A DNA stretch of 64,000 nt from JADCGM01 sp943368345 (GCA_943368345.1 CALRKY020000014.1:17758-81757); one strand, 5' to 3'. Shown: positions 27,152 to 36,785, counted from the stretch's first letter. The notes: generated by a model not told the origin, from the sequence alone. Numbers and translations are program-made.

Positions 27152-27268
27152 TGCCATTTTCGGAAACAGACTGAACCGCCGGTGCGTTCACGCACATCGG
27201 CTCCCGTGACGCTATTCGCGCTTTGGCGGTTGATTGCACGCTAGCGTTTCCCTACGGAAAACCAGCAT

Positions 27269-27345
27269 GGCCCCGTAGCTCAGCCGGATAGAGCGACGGT
27301 TTCCTAAACCGCAGGCCGGAGGTTCGAATCCTCTCGGGGCCACCA
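27269..27345 (+). tRNA. tRNA-Arg (anticodon CCU)
   Basis: A 77-base tRNA with a complete cloverleaf. The 7-bp acceptor stem is GGCCCCG/CGGGGCC, the D arm is GCTC/GAGC, the anticodon loop TTCCTAA gives anticodon CCT (CCU in RNA, decoding AGG), the T arm has the GTTCGAATC loop, and CCA is encoded. The closing base pair of the anticodon stem (A27-C43) is mismatched. AGG is rare in this GC-rich genome. It lies alone between dctD and an SDR gene. Confidence 0.97.
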
Positions 27346-27421
27346 CCGCCAAAATTTTATTGACGGAAATTGCAGTAGCGCCCACTCTGACGGCACGCCG
27401 AAACGAGGGATGGGGACGCCG

Positions 27422-28180
27422 ATGTTTAACCTGACTGGTCATGTTGCCTTGGTGACTGGCGGCAACGGCGGACTTGGTCTGGCGATGGCGCGTGGATTGG
27501 TCAAGGCCGGTGCCCGGGTGGCGATCTGGGGTCGGAACGCCGACAAAAATGCCCAATCGGCCGCCGAACTCGCGGCGCTGGGCGCTGAAGCAAAGGCCTT
27601 TGCCTGCGACGTCATGGATCCGGGTTCAACCGCGACGGCCTTTGCCGCCACGATTGATCATTTCGGCAAGATCGACAGCTGTTTTGCCAATGCCGGGGGC
27701 GGGGGTGCCCGGGGGTCGTTCCACAAATTGTCGCGCGACGACTGGATGTCGACCGCCGACCTCAACCTGTTCAGCGTGGTCGATACGTTCCAACATGCCA
27801 CCCGCCACTGGCTGGCGCGGAAGGCACCCGGCAAACTCATCGTGACATCGTCGATTGCCGGCATCGTCGGAATGCCGGGCGGTGCTGGCTATTCGACGAC
27901 AAAAGCTGCGGTTCAGGGCCTGATCCGGGCGCTGGCAATCGAATATGGCCGGGCTGGCATTCAGGCCAATGCCATCCTGCCCGGGTTCATCGAAACCGAA
28001 ATGTCGCTGACTGCCCCTCAGCATTTTCAGGACGCCTGCAAACGCCGATCAGCCTCTGGCGAGATCGGCCGGTTGGAGGATATGGAGGGTATCGCCGTGT
28101 TCCTCGCGGCACCGGAAAGCCGGTTTATGACCGGCCAGTGCGTGGTGCTCGATGGCGGACATTCCATTTCACCGTTTTAG
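27422..28180 (+). CDS. SDR-family oxidoreductase
   Basis: A 252-residue classical short-chain dehydrogenase/reductase using NAD(P). It has the cofactor motif TGGNGGLG, the NAGGGG segment, and the Ser-Tyr-Lys active site (SSIAG and YSTTKAA). I use ATG 27422 (MFNLTGH) because GGGG lies about 6 bases upstream and the family usually starts here, although ATG 27410 is also in frame. It stands alone after the tRNA gene. A short unpaired gap follows, and its substrate is unknown. Confidence 0.88.
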   Translation: MFNLTGHVALVTGGNGGLGLAMARGLVKAGARVAIWGRNADKNAQSAAELAALGAEAKAFACDVMDPGSTATAFAATIDHFGKIDSCFANAGGGGARGSFHKLSRDDWMSTADLNLFSVVDTFQHATRHWLARKAPGKLIVTSSIAGIVGMPGGAGYSTTKAAVQGLIRALAIEYGRAGIQANAILPGFIETEMSLTAPQHFQDACKRRSASGEIGRLEDMEGIAVFLAAPESRFMTGQCVVLDGGHSISPF

Positions 28181-28353
28181 AGCGTTTTCTGACCGATCCA
28201 GGTCTCCTTGACGGAGCCAAATTCGGTACGGCGCGCGGTGAGCGCGATGCACTGGCATCGTGACCAACGGATAATGTCGCAGGGAGCCGGATTTGGCCCG
28301 CCTAGCGCGAGACTTCCTGACGCAGTCGCGATGATGAGGGATGATCGACTGAT

Positions 28354-28749
28354 CTAACCCGACAGCTTCGCCCCCTTTGGCAGGCAGAAGCGGGTTTCAC
28401 TATTGATGGTGGAATTGGCCTGATATTTGGCCACGAACGCCTCCCACGCCGCGTCGCGCTTCAGGTCCGGCGCGGTGCCGATGCGGGTGTGGATGGTGAC
28501 AAATTCCCGCGCCGAAACCCGGCCACCGTCGAGCACGGTGGCCATCACTACCGAATCGCCCTTGTAGCCCCGGGCGGCATACCAGGCCCGCTGCGCCTTC
28601 ACCGCGTCGGCGAAGCCCGCCATCGTGCCATTGGCCGTCAGGCGCGACACCCGGAGCGTGACGCTCTGCCCATCACAGACCGGTCGGGTCTGGGCCGATG
28701 CCATCACCGGCAGGACCAGTGACAATGCCAAAAATGCGGTGCGAATCAT
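28354..28749 (-). CDS. small secreted protein of unknown function
   Basis: A 131-residue predicted exported protein. The signal peptide spans about residues 1-20 (AFLALSLVLPVMASAQ), and a mature part of about 110 residues follows with Cys in PVCDGQ and in RFCLPKG, which may pair as a disulfide. ATG 28749 has AAGGGGA at a suitable distance; an upstream extension to 28830 has no ribosome site. I do not recognise the family; the compact alpha/beta look and the VVMATVLDGG segment recall NIPSNAP-like dimeric folds, but this is weak. It is divergent from the DUF853 gene. Confidence 0.65.
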   Translation of the reverse strand: MIRTAFLALSLVLPVMASAQTRPVCDGQSVTLRVSRLTANGTMAGFADAVKAQRAWYAARGYKGDSVVMATVLDGGRVSAREFVTIHTRIGTAPDLKRDAAWEAFVAKYQANSTINSETRFCLPKGAKLSG

Positions 28750-28849
28750 GCGGTTTCCCCTTGCGTTGAACCCCGAGTTGAGCCGAATTGACGAACGAGC
28801 GCTAACCGGCCAACCGGACGGGTGCGGCAACTAAAATGGGGCGGAATTT

Positions 28850-30382
28850 ATGGCGGACAGCATCTTCATCGGCAAAGGTGAGGACCATGCGCAGGCGCTG
28901 GTGTTGCGGCGGGCCAACCGGCACGGGCTGATTGCGGGGGCGACCGGCACCGGCAAGACGGTGACCCTGCAATCGCTGGTCGAGGGGCTGAGCAAAGAAG
29001 GTGTTCCGGTCTTCGTGTCGGATGTGAAGGGGGACCTGGCCGGCCTTGCGATGGCCGGGTCGCCGATGTCGCCGCTGCACGACAAGTTCACCGCCCGCGC
29101 CGCCGAAGTCGGGCTGGAGGGCTATGCCTATCAGGACACGCCGGCCGTGTTCTGGGATTTGTTCGGCCAGTCCGGCCACCCGATCCGCACCACGGTCAGC
29201 GAGATGGGGCCGCTGCTGCTCGCCCGGCTGATGGAGTTGAACGAGGTGCAGGAAGGCGTGCTCGCCATCGCGTTCCGGGCCGCTGATGAGCAGGAACTGA
29301 TGCTGCTCGATTTGAAGGACCTGCAGTCGATGCTGCTGTGGGCTGCCGAGCATGCCGACGAACTGACCGCCAAATATGGCAACGTCACCCGCCAGTCGGT
29401 GGGCGCAATCCAGCGGCAGCTGCTCCAGCTGGAAAGTCAGGGCGGCGCGGCCTTCTTTGGTGAACCGGCGCTCGACATCCTGGATTTCATCAGCACCGAC
29501 GACAAGGGCCGTGGCACGGTCAATATCCTGGCCGCTGACAAGCTGATGGCCAGCCCGCGCCTGTATGCCACCTTCCTGCTGTGGCTGCTCAGCGAGCTGT
29601 TCGAAACGCTGCCGGAGATTGGCGACCCGGTGAAGCCGAAGCTGGTGTTCTTTTTCGACGAAGCCCATCTGCTGTTTGATGAGGCCCCGAAGGCGCTGCT
29701 CGACAAGGTCGAACAGGTCGTGCGCCTGATCCGGTCCAAAGGGGTCGGCGTCTATTTCATCACCCAGAACCCGATTGATATCCCCGAGGATGTGGCCGGA
29801 CAGCTGGGCAACCGGGTCCAGCATGCGCTGCGCGCCTTTACCCCGCGTGATCAGCGGGCGATCAAGGCGGCGGCGGAGACGTTTCGGGTCAACCCCAAAC
29901 TGAATGTCGAAACCGCGATTACCGAGCTGAAGGTCGGTGAGGCACTGGTGTCGCTGCTGCAGGACGACGGGTCGCCAACGCCGGTGGAACGCACCCTGAT
30001 CCGCCCCCCGTCAAGCCGGGTCGGGCCGCTGTCAGCGGAGGAGCGCAAGCTGTTTGTCAGCACGTCGCCGCTGGCGGGCAAATATGAACCGGCCATCGAC
30101 CGCGAATCGGCCTATGAAATCCTGACCGCGCGGGCCGCCGCAGCGGCGAGTGAAGCGGTGCAGGAACAGGCGGCTGCGGAGGCGGCAAAGGCCGAGGCGG
30201 TGCGCGTCAAAACCGAAGCCGCCGCCGTCCGCGCCGAAGCCCGGGCCCCGCAATCCATGGCGGAAAAGATGATCCAGTCCGCCGCCCGCTCCGCTGCGTC
30301 CTCGGTCGGACGACAGGTCGCCACGCAACTGGGCAAAGCCCTGCTCCGCGGCCTGTTCGGCAGCCTGACGAAGGGGCGTTAG
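28850..30382 (+). CDS. HerA-like ATPase (DUF853/YjgR family)
   Basis: A 510-residue P-loop ATPase of the DUF853 (YjgR) family related to HerA/FtsK. It has Walker A ATGTGKTVT near residue 35, Walker B LVFFFDEAHLLFDEAP, and a sensor FITQNPIDIPE. The C-terminus carries an Ala/Glu-rich coiled coil (residues about 425-475) and a small AARSAASSVGRQVATQLGKALLRGL motif seen in this family. Its cellular role is not established; HerA relatives pump or translocate DNA. It is divergent from the secreted protein and overlaps the convergent lipoprotein by 4 bases. Confidence 0.9.
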   Translation: MADSIFIGKGEDHAQALVLRRANRHGLIAGATGTGKTVTLQSLVEGLSKEGVPVFVSDVKGDLAGLAMAGSPMSPLHDKFTARAAEVGLEGYAYQDTPAVFWDLFGQSGHPIRTTVSEMGPLLLARLMELNEVQEGVLAIAFRAADEQELMLLDLKDLQSMLLWAAEHADELTAKYGNVTRQSVGAIQRQLLQLESQGGAAFFGEPALDILDFISTDDKGRGTVNILAADKLMASPRLYATFLLWLLSELFETLPEIGDPVKPKLVFFFDEAHLLFDEAPKALLDKVEQVVRLIRSKGVGVYFITQNPIDIPEDVAGQLGNRVQHALRAFTPRDQRAIKAAAETFRVNPKLNVETAITELKVGEALVSLLQDDGSPTPVERTLIRPPSSRVGPLSAEERKLFVSTSPLAGKYEPAIDRESAYEILTARAAAAASEAVQEQAAAEAAKAEAVRVKTEAAAVRAEARAPQSMAEKMIQSAARSAASSVGRQVATQLGKALLRGLFGSLTKGR

Positions 30383-30804
30383 TCCTTCGGGGTGACCGTG
30401 GCGGTGTCGCTGGCGGAGGCGGGGGCCTCGATGATGGATTTGGCCTGAGCGCCCTTGTCGACGACGACGGTCGCCGGGTCGCCGACGGTTGAGCGCGCTG
30501 TGGGGTCGCCACCGGTTGCGGTGGCAGCCTTCAAGAGCGTGGTTTCGCCGGGGGTCTTTGCTACACCGGGGCCGAACAGGGCCTCAATCGCCTGCTGCTG
30601 GGCATCGGTGCCAAAGGCGCGCGGCGCGCCGGGTTTTGGTGGGCGCAGCGCATAATCCGGCGGCACCACCAGCGGGGCCTGCCGCGCCACGACAAATTCA
30701 TCCGGGCCAGCCCGACGGGCGAACCGGTCACTGTTGCCGGCACAGGCAGCAAGCGCCAGCGCGGCGGTGGTCAGGATCAGCAGGTTACGCAGGGATACCA
30801 TCAT
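30379..30804 (-). CDS. DUF3035-like lipoprotein
   Basis: A 141-residue predicted lipoprotein. The signal peptide ends in the lipobox LAAC with Cys at about residue 20. The mature part has the conserved APLVVPPDYALRPPKPGAPR segment of DUF3035 proteins, followed by a low-complexity tail. These proteins are found in many alphaproteobacteria next to lspA and their role is unknown. The start overlaps the lspA stop by ATGA-type coupling, and the 3' end overlaps the convergent ATPase by 4 bases. It is the last gene of the ileS-lspA operon. Confidence 0.85.
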   Translation of the reverse strand: MMVSLRNLLILTTAALALAACAGNSDRFARRAGPDEFVVARQAPLVVPPDYALRPPKPGAPRAFGTDAQQQAIEALFGPGVAKTPGETTLLKAATATGGDPTARSTVGDPATVVVDKGAQAKSIIEAPASASDTATVTPKD

Positions 30805-31343
30805 TCACTCTCCACTTTGGGCCGCCCGTCGCCGCGCATCAACGCGCGCAACAGCAACAACCCGACGCCCAGTGTAATCGCAGCGTCCGCGACATTGAAC
30901 ACATATTTGAAATCAAAGCTGCCCCAAAACACATGGATGAAGTCGACGACATAGCCAAACCGCACCCGGTCGAGGATATTGCCGACCGCGCCGCCGAGCA
31001 CCAGCCCCAGGGCCACCACATCGAGCCGATTGCGTTCCCGCCACAACCACACGCCGACCGCTGCTGAAATCCCGCCGGTCGCCAGCACCAACAGCCAGCG
31101 CGATAGCTCTGTTCCGGCGTTGAACATGCCGAGCGACACCCCGGCATTTTCCACCCAGATCAGGTTCATCACCGGCCAGACATCAACAAAGCCGAGCTCA
31201 CGCAGCTGCACCACATTGATGATCCAGTATTTCACCAGCTGATCGAGAATGAACACCGTGAGTGCCAGGCCAAAGCCGAGGATGCGAAGGGGACGAGCCT
31301 CGCCGTCAACCGAGCGACGAAAGGTGACGCGGTTTTCGGTCAT
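30801..31343 (-). CDS. lspA: lipoprotein signal peptidase (signal peptidase II)
   Basis: A 180-residue integral membrane aspartyl protease that removes the signal peptide of prolipoproteins at the inner membrane. It has four predicted transmembrane helices and the two catalytic Asp motifs, GGAVGNILDRV and FNVADAAI. ATG 31343 (MTENRV) is preferred over an upstream in-frame start at 31400, because the extension falls in the inverted repeat. It lies downstream of ileS, as in many bacteria, and upstream of the DUF3035 lipoprotein, which would itself be a substrate. Confidence 0.95.
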   Translation of the reverse strand: MTENRVTFRRSVDGEARPLRILGFGLALTVFILDQLVKYWIINVVQLRELGFVDVWPVMNLIWVENAGVSLGMFNAGTELSRWLLVLATGGISAAVGVWLWRERNRLDVVALGLVLGGAVGNILDRVRFGYVVDFIHVFWGSFDFKYVFNVADAAITLGVGLLLLRALMRGDGRPKVESE

Positions 31344-31362
31344 TGGGTGAGCACGTTTACAT

Positions 31363-31470
31363 CTGTCATCCCGGGCTTGACCCGGGACCCAGCGCGACAA
31401 ATCAACGCGAGCGAGGCTCGCGCCGCCCGACCCCTGGCGGCTGGGTCCCGGGTCAAGCCCGGGATGACAG
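31363..31470. repeat. perfect 31-bp inverted repeat between ileS and lspA
   Basis: Two exactly complementary 31-base arms, 31363-31393 and 31440-31470, are separated by a 46-base loop. Each arm contains the sub-palindrome CCCGGGCTTGACCCGGG. The element fills most of the 135-base gap between two genes on the same strand. It would form a strong RNA hairpin in the ileS-lspA transcript and could attenuate or protect it. It resembles dispersed palindromes I remember from alphaproteobacterial intergenic regions. Confidence 0.9.
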
Positions 31471-31478
31471 CGTCTGGA

Positions 31479-34355
31479 TTAAGCCGCATCGGCAACCACG
31501 TCAGCACAGCGGTTGCACAGATCGCCGTCCTCACCCACCTCCGGCAAATGCCGCCAGCAGCGGCCGCATTTGTTGTCGGTGGTCGATGCAACCGTCACGG
31601 CGTCTAGGCCCTGCACTTTCGTCACGCTCGCGGTAATAAAGAGTTCGGCCAGTTGAGCTTCTTGGAAGCCGCCAAGGATCGCCGAAATGTCGGAGACCGA
31701 AATAACGGCCTCAAGACTTGAGCGAATAATTTTGTCACGACGCAGGGGCTCGATGGCTTCGGTGACTTGTGCACGCATCTCGCGAATGGCAATCCAGCGA
31801 TGCGCGAGTGGCCAGTCCAGCCATCCCCCCTCAACCTCCCGCCACTCCAACAAATGCACACTCCCGCCCTCGGGATAGCGCGTGGCCCACACTTCCTCGG
31901 CAGTGAACACCAGCACTGGCGCGGCATATCGCACCAGCGCGTGGAACAGGGTGTCGAGCACGGTGCGGTAGGCCATGCGGTTCGATGACGTGGCGGCGTC
32001 GCAGTAGAGGCTGTCTTTGCGGATATCGAAGAAGAAGGCGCTGAGGTCGTTGTTGGCGAAATCGCTCAGCAGGCGGACGTAGCTGTTAAAATCGAAATCC
32101 TGGACGGCCTGTTTCAGCTTGGCATCCATATCGGCCAGCAGGTGCAGGACATAGCGTTCAAGCTCCGGCATTGCCGACACGTCGGTGACCCGTTCGGCCT
32201 CGGTGAACCCGTCCAGCGCGCCGAGCAGATAGCGGAAGGTATTGCGGAGTTTCCGGTACTGATCCGCGACGCCTTTCAGGATTTCATCGCCGATGCGGTG
32301 ATCCTCGGTGAAGTCGGCGGACAGCGCCCACAGCCGGATGATGTCGGCCCCATAATCGCGCATCAGCTTCAACGGATCGGTGGTGTTGCCGAGGGATTTT
32401 GACTGTTTGTAACCCTTGGAATCGAGCGTCATGCCGTGCGTCAGCACTGCCTTGTACGGCGCGCGGCCCCGCGTCCCGCAACTCTCCAGCAATGACGACT
32501 GGAACCAGCCGCGGTGCTGGTCGGAGCCTTCGAGGTAGAGGTCGGCAGGCGCCTGAGTCTTGTCCTCACGCATCAGGTCTGGCCATTTGCCAGATTCCAG
32601 CACGAACGCATGGGTGCAGCCGCTGTCGAACCACACGTCCAAGATATCGGTCTGCCGTTCGTAATCGGCGGCGTCATAACCGCTTCCGAGATACTCCTGC
32701 GCCCGCTCGTCGGTCCACGCATCGACGCCGCTGTCGCGCACCGCCGCGATGATCCGGGCGTTGACGGCGGGATCGCACAGATAGGCTCCGGTCTTGCGGT
32801 CAACGAACAGCGTGATCGGTACACCCCAGGCGCGCTGGCGGGAGATCACCCAGTCGGGCCGCCCCTCCACCATCGCATTGATCCGGTTCCGCCCCTTTTC
32901 AGGCACGAAGCGCGTCTCGGCAATGGCGGCGAGCGCCTTTTCGCGCAGGCCACCAGCGTCCCCCATCGGAATGAACCACTGCGGCGTGCAGCGGAAGATG
33001 ACTTTGGCTTTGGAGCGCCAGCTGTGGGGGTAGCTGTGTTTGTAGTCGGCGCTCGCCGCGAGCAGCCCGCCAGCTTCGCGCAGGTCGGTGCAGATCGGCC
33101 CGTCGGGCGCATTCAGCTTTGGCGCGATGACGCTGCCCTGCCCGCCCAGCCACGCCCAGTCGGCGCGATATTTCCCGTCGCCCTCGACCGCGAACACCGG
33201 CTCGATGCCATTGGCCTTGCACAGCAGGAAATCATCCTCGCCGTGGTCGGGGGCCATGTGGACAAGGCCGGTGCCGGCTTCGGTGGTGACGAAATCGCCG
33301 GGCAGGAACGGCCGCGGCTTGGCAAAGAACCCGCCGAGATGGTGCATCGGATGGCGAGCGATGGTCCCGGCAAGGTCGGAGCCTTTGCCGCGCCAGACTG
33401 CGTTCATCCATGACGTCGTCCCGCCCATACCGCCGGCCGTTCTCGGCGCGATGTCGGCGATGAGGTCTTCCGCGACAAGATAATGGCCCAGCAACCGGAA
33501 ACTGTCGTTGGCCAGTTCTTCAGGAAGCTTGAAGCCGTCGGTGACACAAACTTCATACAGAACATATGTGATATCAGGCGCGTACGCGATCGCCTGATTG
33601 ACCGGGATCGTCCACGGGGTCGTCGTCCAGATCACCGCATGGGCGCCGACCAGCTCCGGAATCGGCGACTCCACAATCTCGAACATCACATCGATCTGCG
33701 TCGAGACGATATCCTCATACTCAACCTCGGCCTCCGCCAAGGCCGTCCTCTCCACCGGCGACCACATCACCGGCTTGGCGCCGCGATAGAGCTGCCCGCT
33801 TTCGGCGAATTTCATCAGTTCAGAGACAATCGTCGCCTCGGCCTCGAAATCCATCGTCAGATAGGGATGGTCCCAGTCGCCGTTGATGCCGAGCCGCTTC
33901 AGCTGGTCGCGCTGCGTGTCGACCCAATGCTGGGCATAGGCGCGGCACTCGGCGCGGAACTCGACTGGCGGGACCTCGTCCTTGTTCTTCTTCTTCGCGC
34001 GATACTGCTCCTCGACCTTCCACTCGATCGGCAGCCCGTGGCAGTCCCACCCGGGCACATAGGGCGCGTCCTTGCCGAGCAAAGTCTGCGTCCGGCACAC
34101 CATGTCCTTCAGGATATGGTTCAGCGCATGGCCGATGTGCATGTCGCCATTGGCATAGGGCGGGCCATCGTGGAGGATGAATTTCTCGCGGCCCTTGCGG
34201 CTGTCGCGCAGCCGCCGGTACAGGTCCATCTCCTGCCAGCGCGCCAGAATCCCCGGCTCCTTTGCGGGCAGGCCGGCCTTCATCGGAAAGTCGGTCTTCG
34301 GCAGAAAGACGGTGTCGCGATAGTCTTTTTTCGGAGTGTCGGCGGTGTCGGTCAT
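31479..34355 (-). CDS. ileS: isoleucyl-tRNA synthetase
   Basis: A 958-residue class I aminoacyl-tRNA synthetase that charges tRNA-Ile and edits valine. It has the HIGH motif in GDMHIGHALN, the class-specific KMSKS loop as KQSKS, a large CP1 editing domain (about residues 180-420) and a C-terminal zinc-binding motif CGRCWRH with CNRC. ATG 34355 gives the normal length. It heads the transcript ileS-(inverted repeat)-lspA-DUF3035 and is separated by about 50 bases from the next leftward gene. Confidence 0.97.
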   Translation of the reverse strand: MTDTADTPKKDYRDTVFLPKTDFPMKAGLPAKEPGILARWQEMDLYRRLRDSRKGREKFILHDGPPYANGDMHIGHALNHILKDMVCRTQTLLGKDAPYVPGWDCHGLPIEWKVEEQYRAKKKNKDEVPPVEFRAECRAYAQHWVDTQRDQLKRLGINGDWDHPYLTMDFEAEATIVSELMKFAESGQLYRGAKPVMWSPVERTALAEAEVEYEDIVSTQIDVMFEIVESPIPELVGAHAVIWTTTPWTIPVNQAIAYAPDITYVLYEVCVTDGFKLPEELANDSFRLLGHYLVAEDLIADIAPRTAGGMGGTTSWMNAVWRGKGSDLAGTIARHPMHHLGGFFAKPRPFLPGDFVTTEAGTGLVHMAPDHGEDDFLLCKANGIEPVFAVEGDGKYRADWAWLGGQGSVIAPKLNAPDGPICTDLREAGGLLAASADYKHSYPHSWRSKAKVIFRCTPQWFIPMGDAGGLREKALAAIAETRFVPEKGRNRINAMVEGRPDWVISRQRAWGVPITLFVDRKTGAYLCDPAVNARIIAAVRDSGVDAWTDERAQEYLGSGYDAADYERQTDILDVWFDSGCTHAFVLESGKWPDLMREDKTQAPADLYLEGSDQHRGWFQSSLLESCGTRGRAPYKAVLTHGMTLDSKGYKQSKSLGNTTDPLKLMRDYGADIIRLWALSADFTEDHRIGDEILKGVADQYRKLRNTFRYLLGALDGFTEAERVTDVSAMPELERYVLHLLADMDAKLKQAVQDFDFNSYVRLLSDFANNDLSAFFFDIRKDSLYCDAATSSNRMAYRTVLDTLFHALVRYAAPVLVFTAEEVWATRYPEGGSVHLLEWREVEGGWLDWPLAHRWIAIREMRAQVTEAIEPLRRDKIIRSSLEAVISVSDISAILGGFQEAQLAELFITASVTKVQGLDAVTVASTTDNKCGRCWRHLPEVGEDGDLCNRCADVVADAA

Positions 34356-34404
34356 ATCGCCGGAGCGTCTAGCCGCCGGGAGAGGGTGTTGTCGAGGGAC
34401 GGGG

Positions 34405-35274
34405 TTATGATGCGCCGAGCATGACCACGCCGCCGATCAGGACCAGACAACCGAGAATCCGCCAAGGGCCCGCCGCCTCCCGCAGGAAATAGATTCCGAA
34501 CAGAGCCCCGACCATCATCGACATTTCCCGCGCCGGGGCAACGAGGCTGAGCGGGGCACCCATCTGCAGCGAGCTGAGCACGAGGATATGGCCCAGCGGC
34601 GAGATCAGGCCGACAATGGCGGCGCGCCCCCAATGTCCGCGCATCGCCGCTGCCGCGTTCGCAGGACGTGACATGACCACCGGCAGCAACATGGCAAAGC
34701 GGGCGGTGTTGCCGAACCAGTCGAGCAGGATCGGGGCAATCAGCAGCAGTTTGACCCCATAGGCGTCATTCACGGTGTAGCCGGCGATCAGCGCCCCGGT
34801 GAGCAGGCCCCACCTGACCCCGGCGCGGGCCCCCGCCTCGCGGAAGCGCGACAGATTCCCCTGCGTGGCGATCAGGCCGATCCCGGTGACGACCGCGAGC
34901 AACCCGGCGAGGCGTAGCGGAGTTGGCGTTTCGGCCAGCAGCACAAATCCGCCGATGGCGGCGATGGCCGGACCGCTACCCCGCGCAATCGGATAGACCA
35001 CCGACAGGTCAGCAACCTGATACCCGCGTTGCAGCGCCAGACTGTAAGCAAGGTGCAAAAAGGCGCTGGCCGCGATGCAGACCGCAACCGGCACAGTCCA
35101 GGTCATGCCGCCGTTGAAAATGACCCAGGCAACCCAGGGCAGATAGAATATGCAGGCGAAAAAATTATTGGCGAGCACGAAGGCCGGTCCCGCCGCTGCG
35201 GCCTGTTTGGCCAGCAGGTTCCAGGTCGCGTGCAGAACCGCCGCGATCAGGACCATCAGCAGCGGACCGGTCAT
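34405..35274 (-). CDS. EamA/DMT-superfamily transporter
   Basis: A 289-residue inner-membrane protein with about ten predicted helices in two EamA-like halves (VLHATWNLLAKQ at the start of the first; IVGLISPLGHILVLSSLQ in the second). Transporters of this type move small metabolites. I choose ATG 35274; an in-frame GTG lies 9 bases upstream. It is divergent from dapB and probably not co-transcribed with ileS. The substrate cannot be predicted. Confidence 0.78.
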   Translation of the reverse strand: MTGPLLMVLIAAVLHATWNLLAKQAAAAGPAFVLANNFFACIFYLPWVAWVIFNGGMTWTVPVAVCIAASAFLHLAYSLALQRGYQVADLSVVYPIARGSGPAIAAIGGFVLLAETPTPLRLAGLLAVVTGIGLIATQGNLSRFREAGARAGVRWGLLTGALIAGYTVNDAYGVKLLLIAPILLDWFGNTARFAMLLPVVMSRPANAAAAMRGHWGRAAIVGLISPLGHILVLSSLQMGAPLSLVAPAREMSMMVGALFGIYFLREAAGPWRILGCLVLIGGVVMLGAS

Positions 35275-35358
35275 TGCAGGCACTGGCGCTCCGGGACGGT
35301 GACGATGCGGCGGGGACGTGGCATAGCGGCACGCATAGCAGCCAGCGGGGCAGATGAC

Positions 35359-36135
35359 ATGGTGCGGATTGGGGTTCTTGGCGCGGGCGGGCGGATGGGA
35401 CAGGCTTTGGCGGTCGCCATTGCCGCCGCACCGGGGGCGGAATTATCGGGCGGGGTGGAACGCGCCGGACATGCCGCCATCGGCGCGCCACTTGGCTCCG
35501 GCGTGATTGGCGATGATGTGGCGGCGCTTGCAGCGGCTTCGGATGTGTTGGTGGATTTCACCGCTCCCGTAGCGCTGGCCGGCAATCTGGCGGCGGCCAA
35601 GGCCGGGAATTGTGCTTTGTTGGTCGGCACCACCGGGCTTGAGGCATCGCATCATGTCGCGATTGACGCCGCCGCAACGGGGATCGCGGTGTTGCAGGCC
35701 GCCAATACCGCGCTCGGGGTCAACATATTGGCGGCGCTGGTCGAGCAGGCGGCACGCGCTCTCGGGCCGGACTGGGATATTGAAATTGTCGAAATGCACC
35801 ACCGCCACAAGGTGGATGCGCCGTCTGGCACGGCCTTGTCGCTGGGGGAGGCGGCAGCGCGCGGGCGGGGGATTGATCTGTCCAGCCACAGCGAACGCGG
35901 CCGCGACGGTGTCGGGGTGCCGCGCGCGGTGGGCGCAATCGGCTTTGCATCCCTGCGCGGCGGATCGGTGGCTGGGGATCATATGGCGGTGCTGGCAGCC
36001 GAGGGGGAGCGGATCGAGCTTGGTCACCGGGCCGAGAGCCGGGAGATTTTTGCGCGCGGCGCGGTGAAGGCGGCGCTTTGGCTCGCTGGTAAACCCTCAG
36101 GGCGATACACGATGGCCGACGTGCTGGGGCTATAG
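35359..36135 (+). CDS. dapB: 4-hydroxy-tetrahydrodipicolinate reductase
   Basis: A 258-residue DapB, which reduces hydroxy-tetrahydrodipicolinate with NAD(P)H in lysine and diaminopimelate synthesis. It has the N-terminal GVLGAGGRMGQAL dinucleotide motif, the GTTGLE segment, the EMHHRHKVDAPSGTAL substrate/active-site segment, and RGGSVAGDH. ATG 35359 is preceded by GGGG. Its TAG stop shares a base with the GTG of nth (TAGTG), so the two are translationally coupled. Confidence 0.96.
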   Translation: MVRIGVLGAGGRMGQALAVAIAAAPGAELSGGVERAGHAAIGAPLGSGVIGDDVAALAAASDVLVDFTAPVALAGNLAAAKAGNCALLVGTTGLEASHHVAIDAAATGIAVLQAANTALGVNILAALVEQAARALGPDWDIEIVEMHHRHKVDAPSGTALSLGEAAARGRGIDLSSHSERGRDGVGVPRAVGAIGFASLRGGSVAGDHMAVLAAEGERIELGHRAESREIFARGAVKAALWLAGKPSGRYTMADVLGL

Positions 36136-36785
36136 TGGCAAAGGCCTTTACCAAGCGCGAGGCCGACGCCTTTTTTGCGACGCTTTCCGCCCTGAATCCG
36201 GAACCCCGGACTGAACTCGCCTATGTCAACGCCTACACCCTGCTGGTCGCGGTCGCGCTGTCGGCGCAATCAACCGATGTCGGGGTCAACAAGGCGACGG
36301 CCAAACTGTTTGCCGAGGTGCAAACCCCGGAGGCGATGATCGAACTGGGCGAGGCTGGCCTCCGGCAGCATATCCGCACCATCGGGCTGTTCAACACGAA
36401 GGCGAAGAATGTCATCGCGCTGAGCGAGGCGCTGGTGGCGAAACATGGTGGACAGGTACCCCAGGACCGCGACTCACTGGAGGCATTGCCGGGGGTAGGC
36501 CGCAAGACAGCGAACGTGGTGCTGAATGTCGCCTTCGGGCAGGAAACGATGGCGGTCGACACCCATATTTTCCGGGTCGGCAACCGAACCGGGATGGCTC
36601 CGGGCAAAACCCCGCGCGCGGTTGAGGACGGGCTGGTGAAGATCATCCCGGCACCGTGGCGGCGCGATGCGCACAATTGGTTGATTTTGCTCGGCCGCTA
36701 CACCTGTTTGGCGCGGACACCGCGCTGCTTTGCCTGCCCGGTCGCCGACCTGTGCCGGTTCAAGGAAAAGACGCTGGGGCCTTAG
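36135..36785 (+). CDS. nth: endonuclease III
   Basis: A 216-residue base-excision-repair DNA glycosylase/AP lyase for oxidised pyrimidines. It has the helix-hairpin-helix motif LPGVGRKTANVVL with catalytic Lys, the catalytic Asp in AVDTHIFRV, and the [4Fe-4S] cluster motif C-X6-C-X2-C-X5-C near the C-terminus (CLARTPRCFACPVADLC). The GTG start at 36135 overlaps the dapB stop. Length is standard for the family. Confidence 0.96.
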   Translation: MAKAFTKREADAFFATLSALNPEPRTELAYVNAYTLLVAVALSAQSTDVGVNKATAKLFAEVQTPEAMIELGEAGLRQHIRTIGLFNTKAKNVIALSEALVAKHGGQVPQDRDSLEALPGVGRKTANVVLNVAFGQETMAVDTHIFRVGNRTGMAPGKTPRAVEDGLVKIIPAPWRRDAHNWLILLGRYTCLARTPRCFACPVADLCRFKEKTLGP

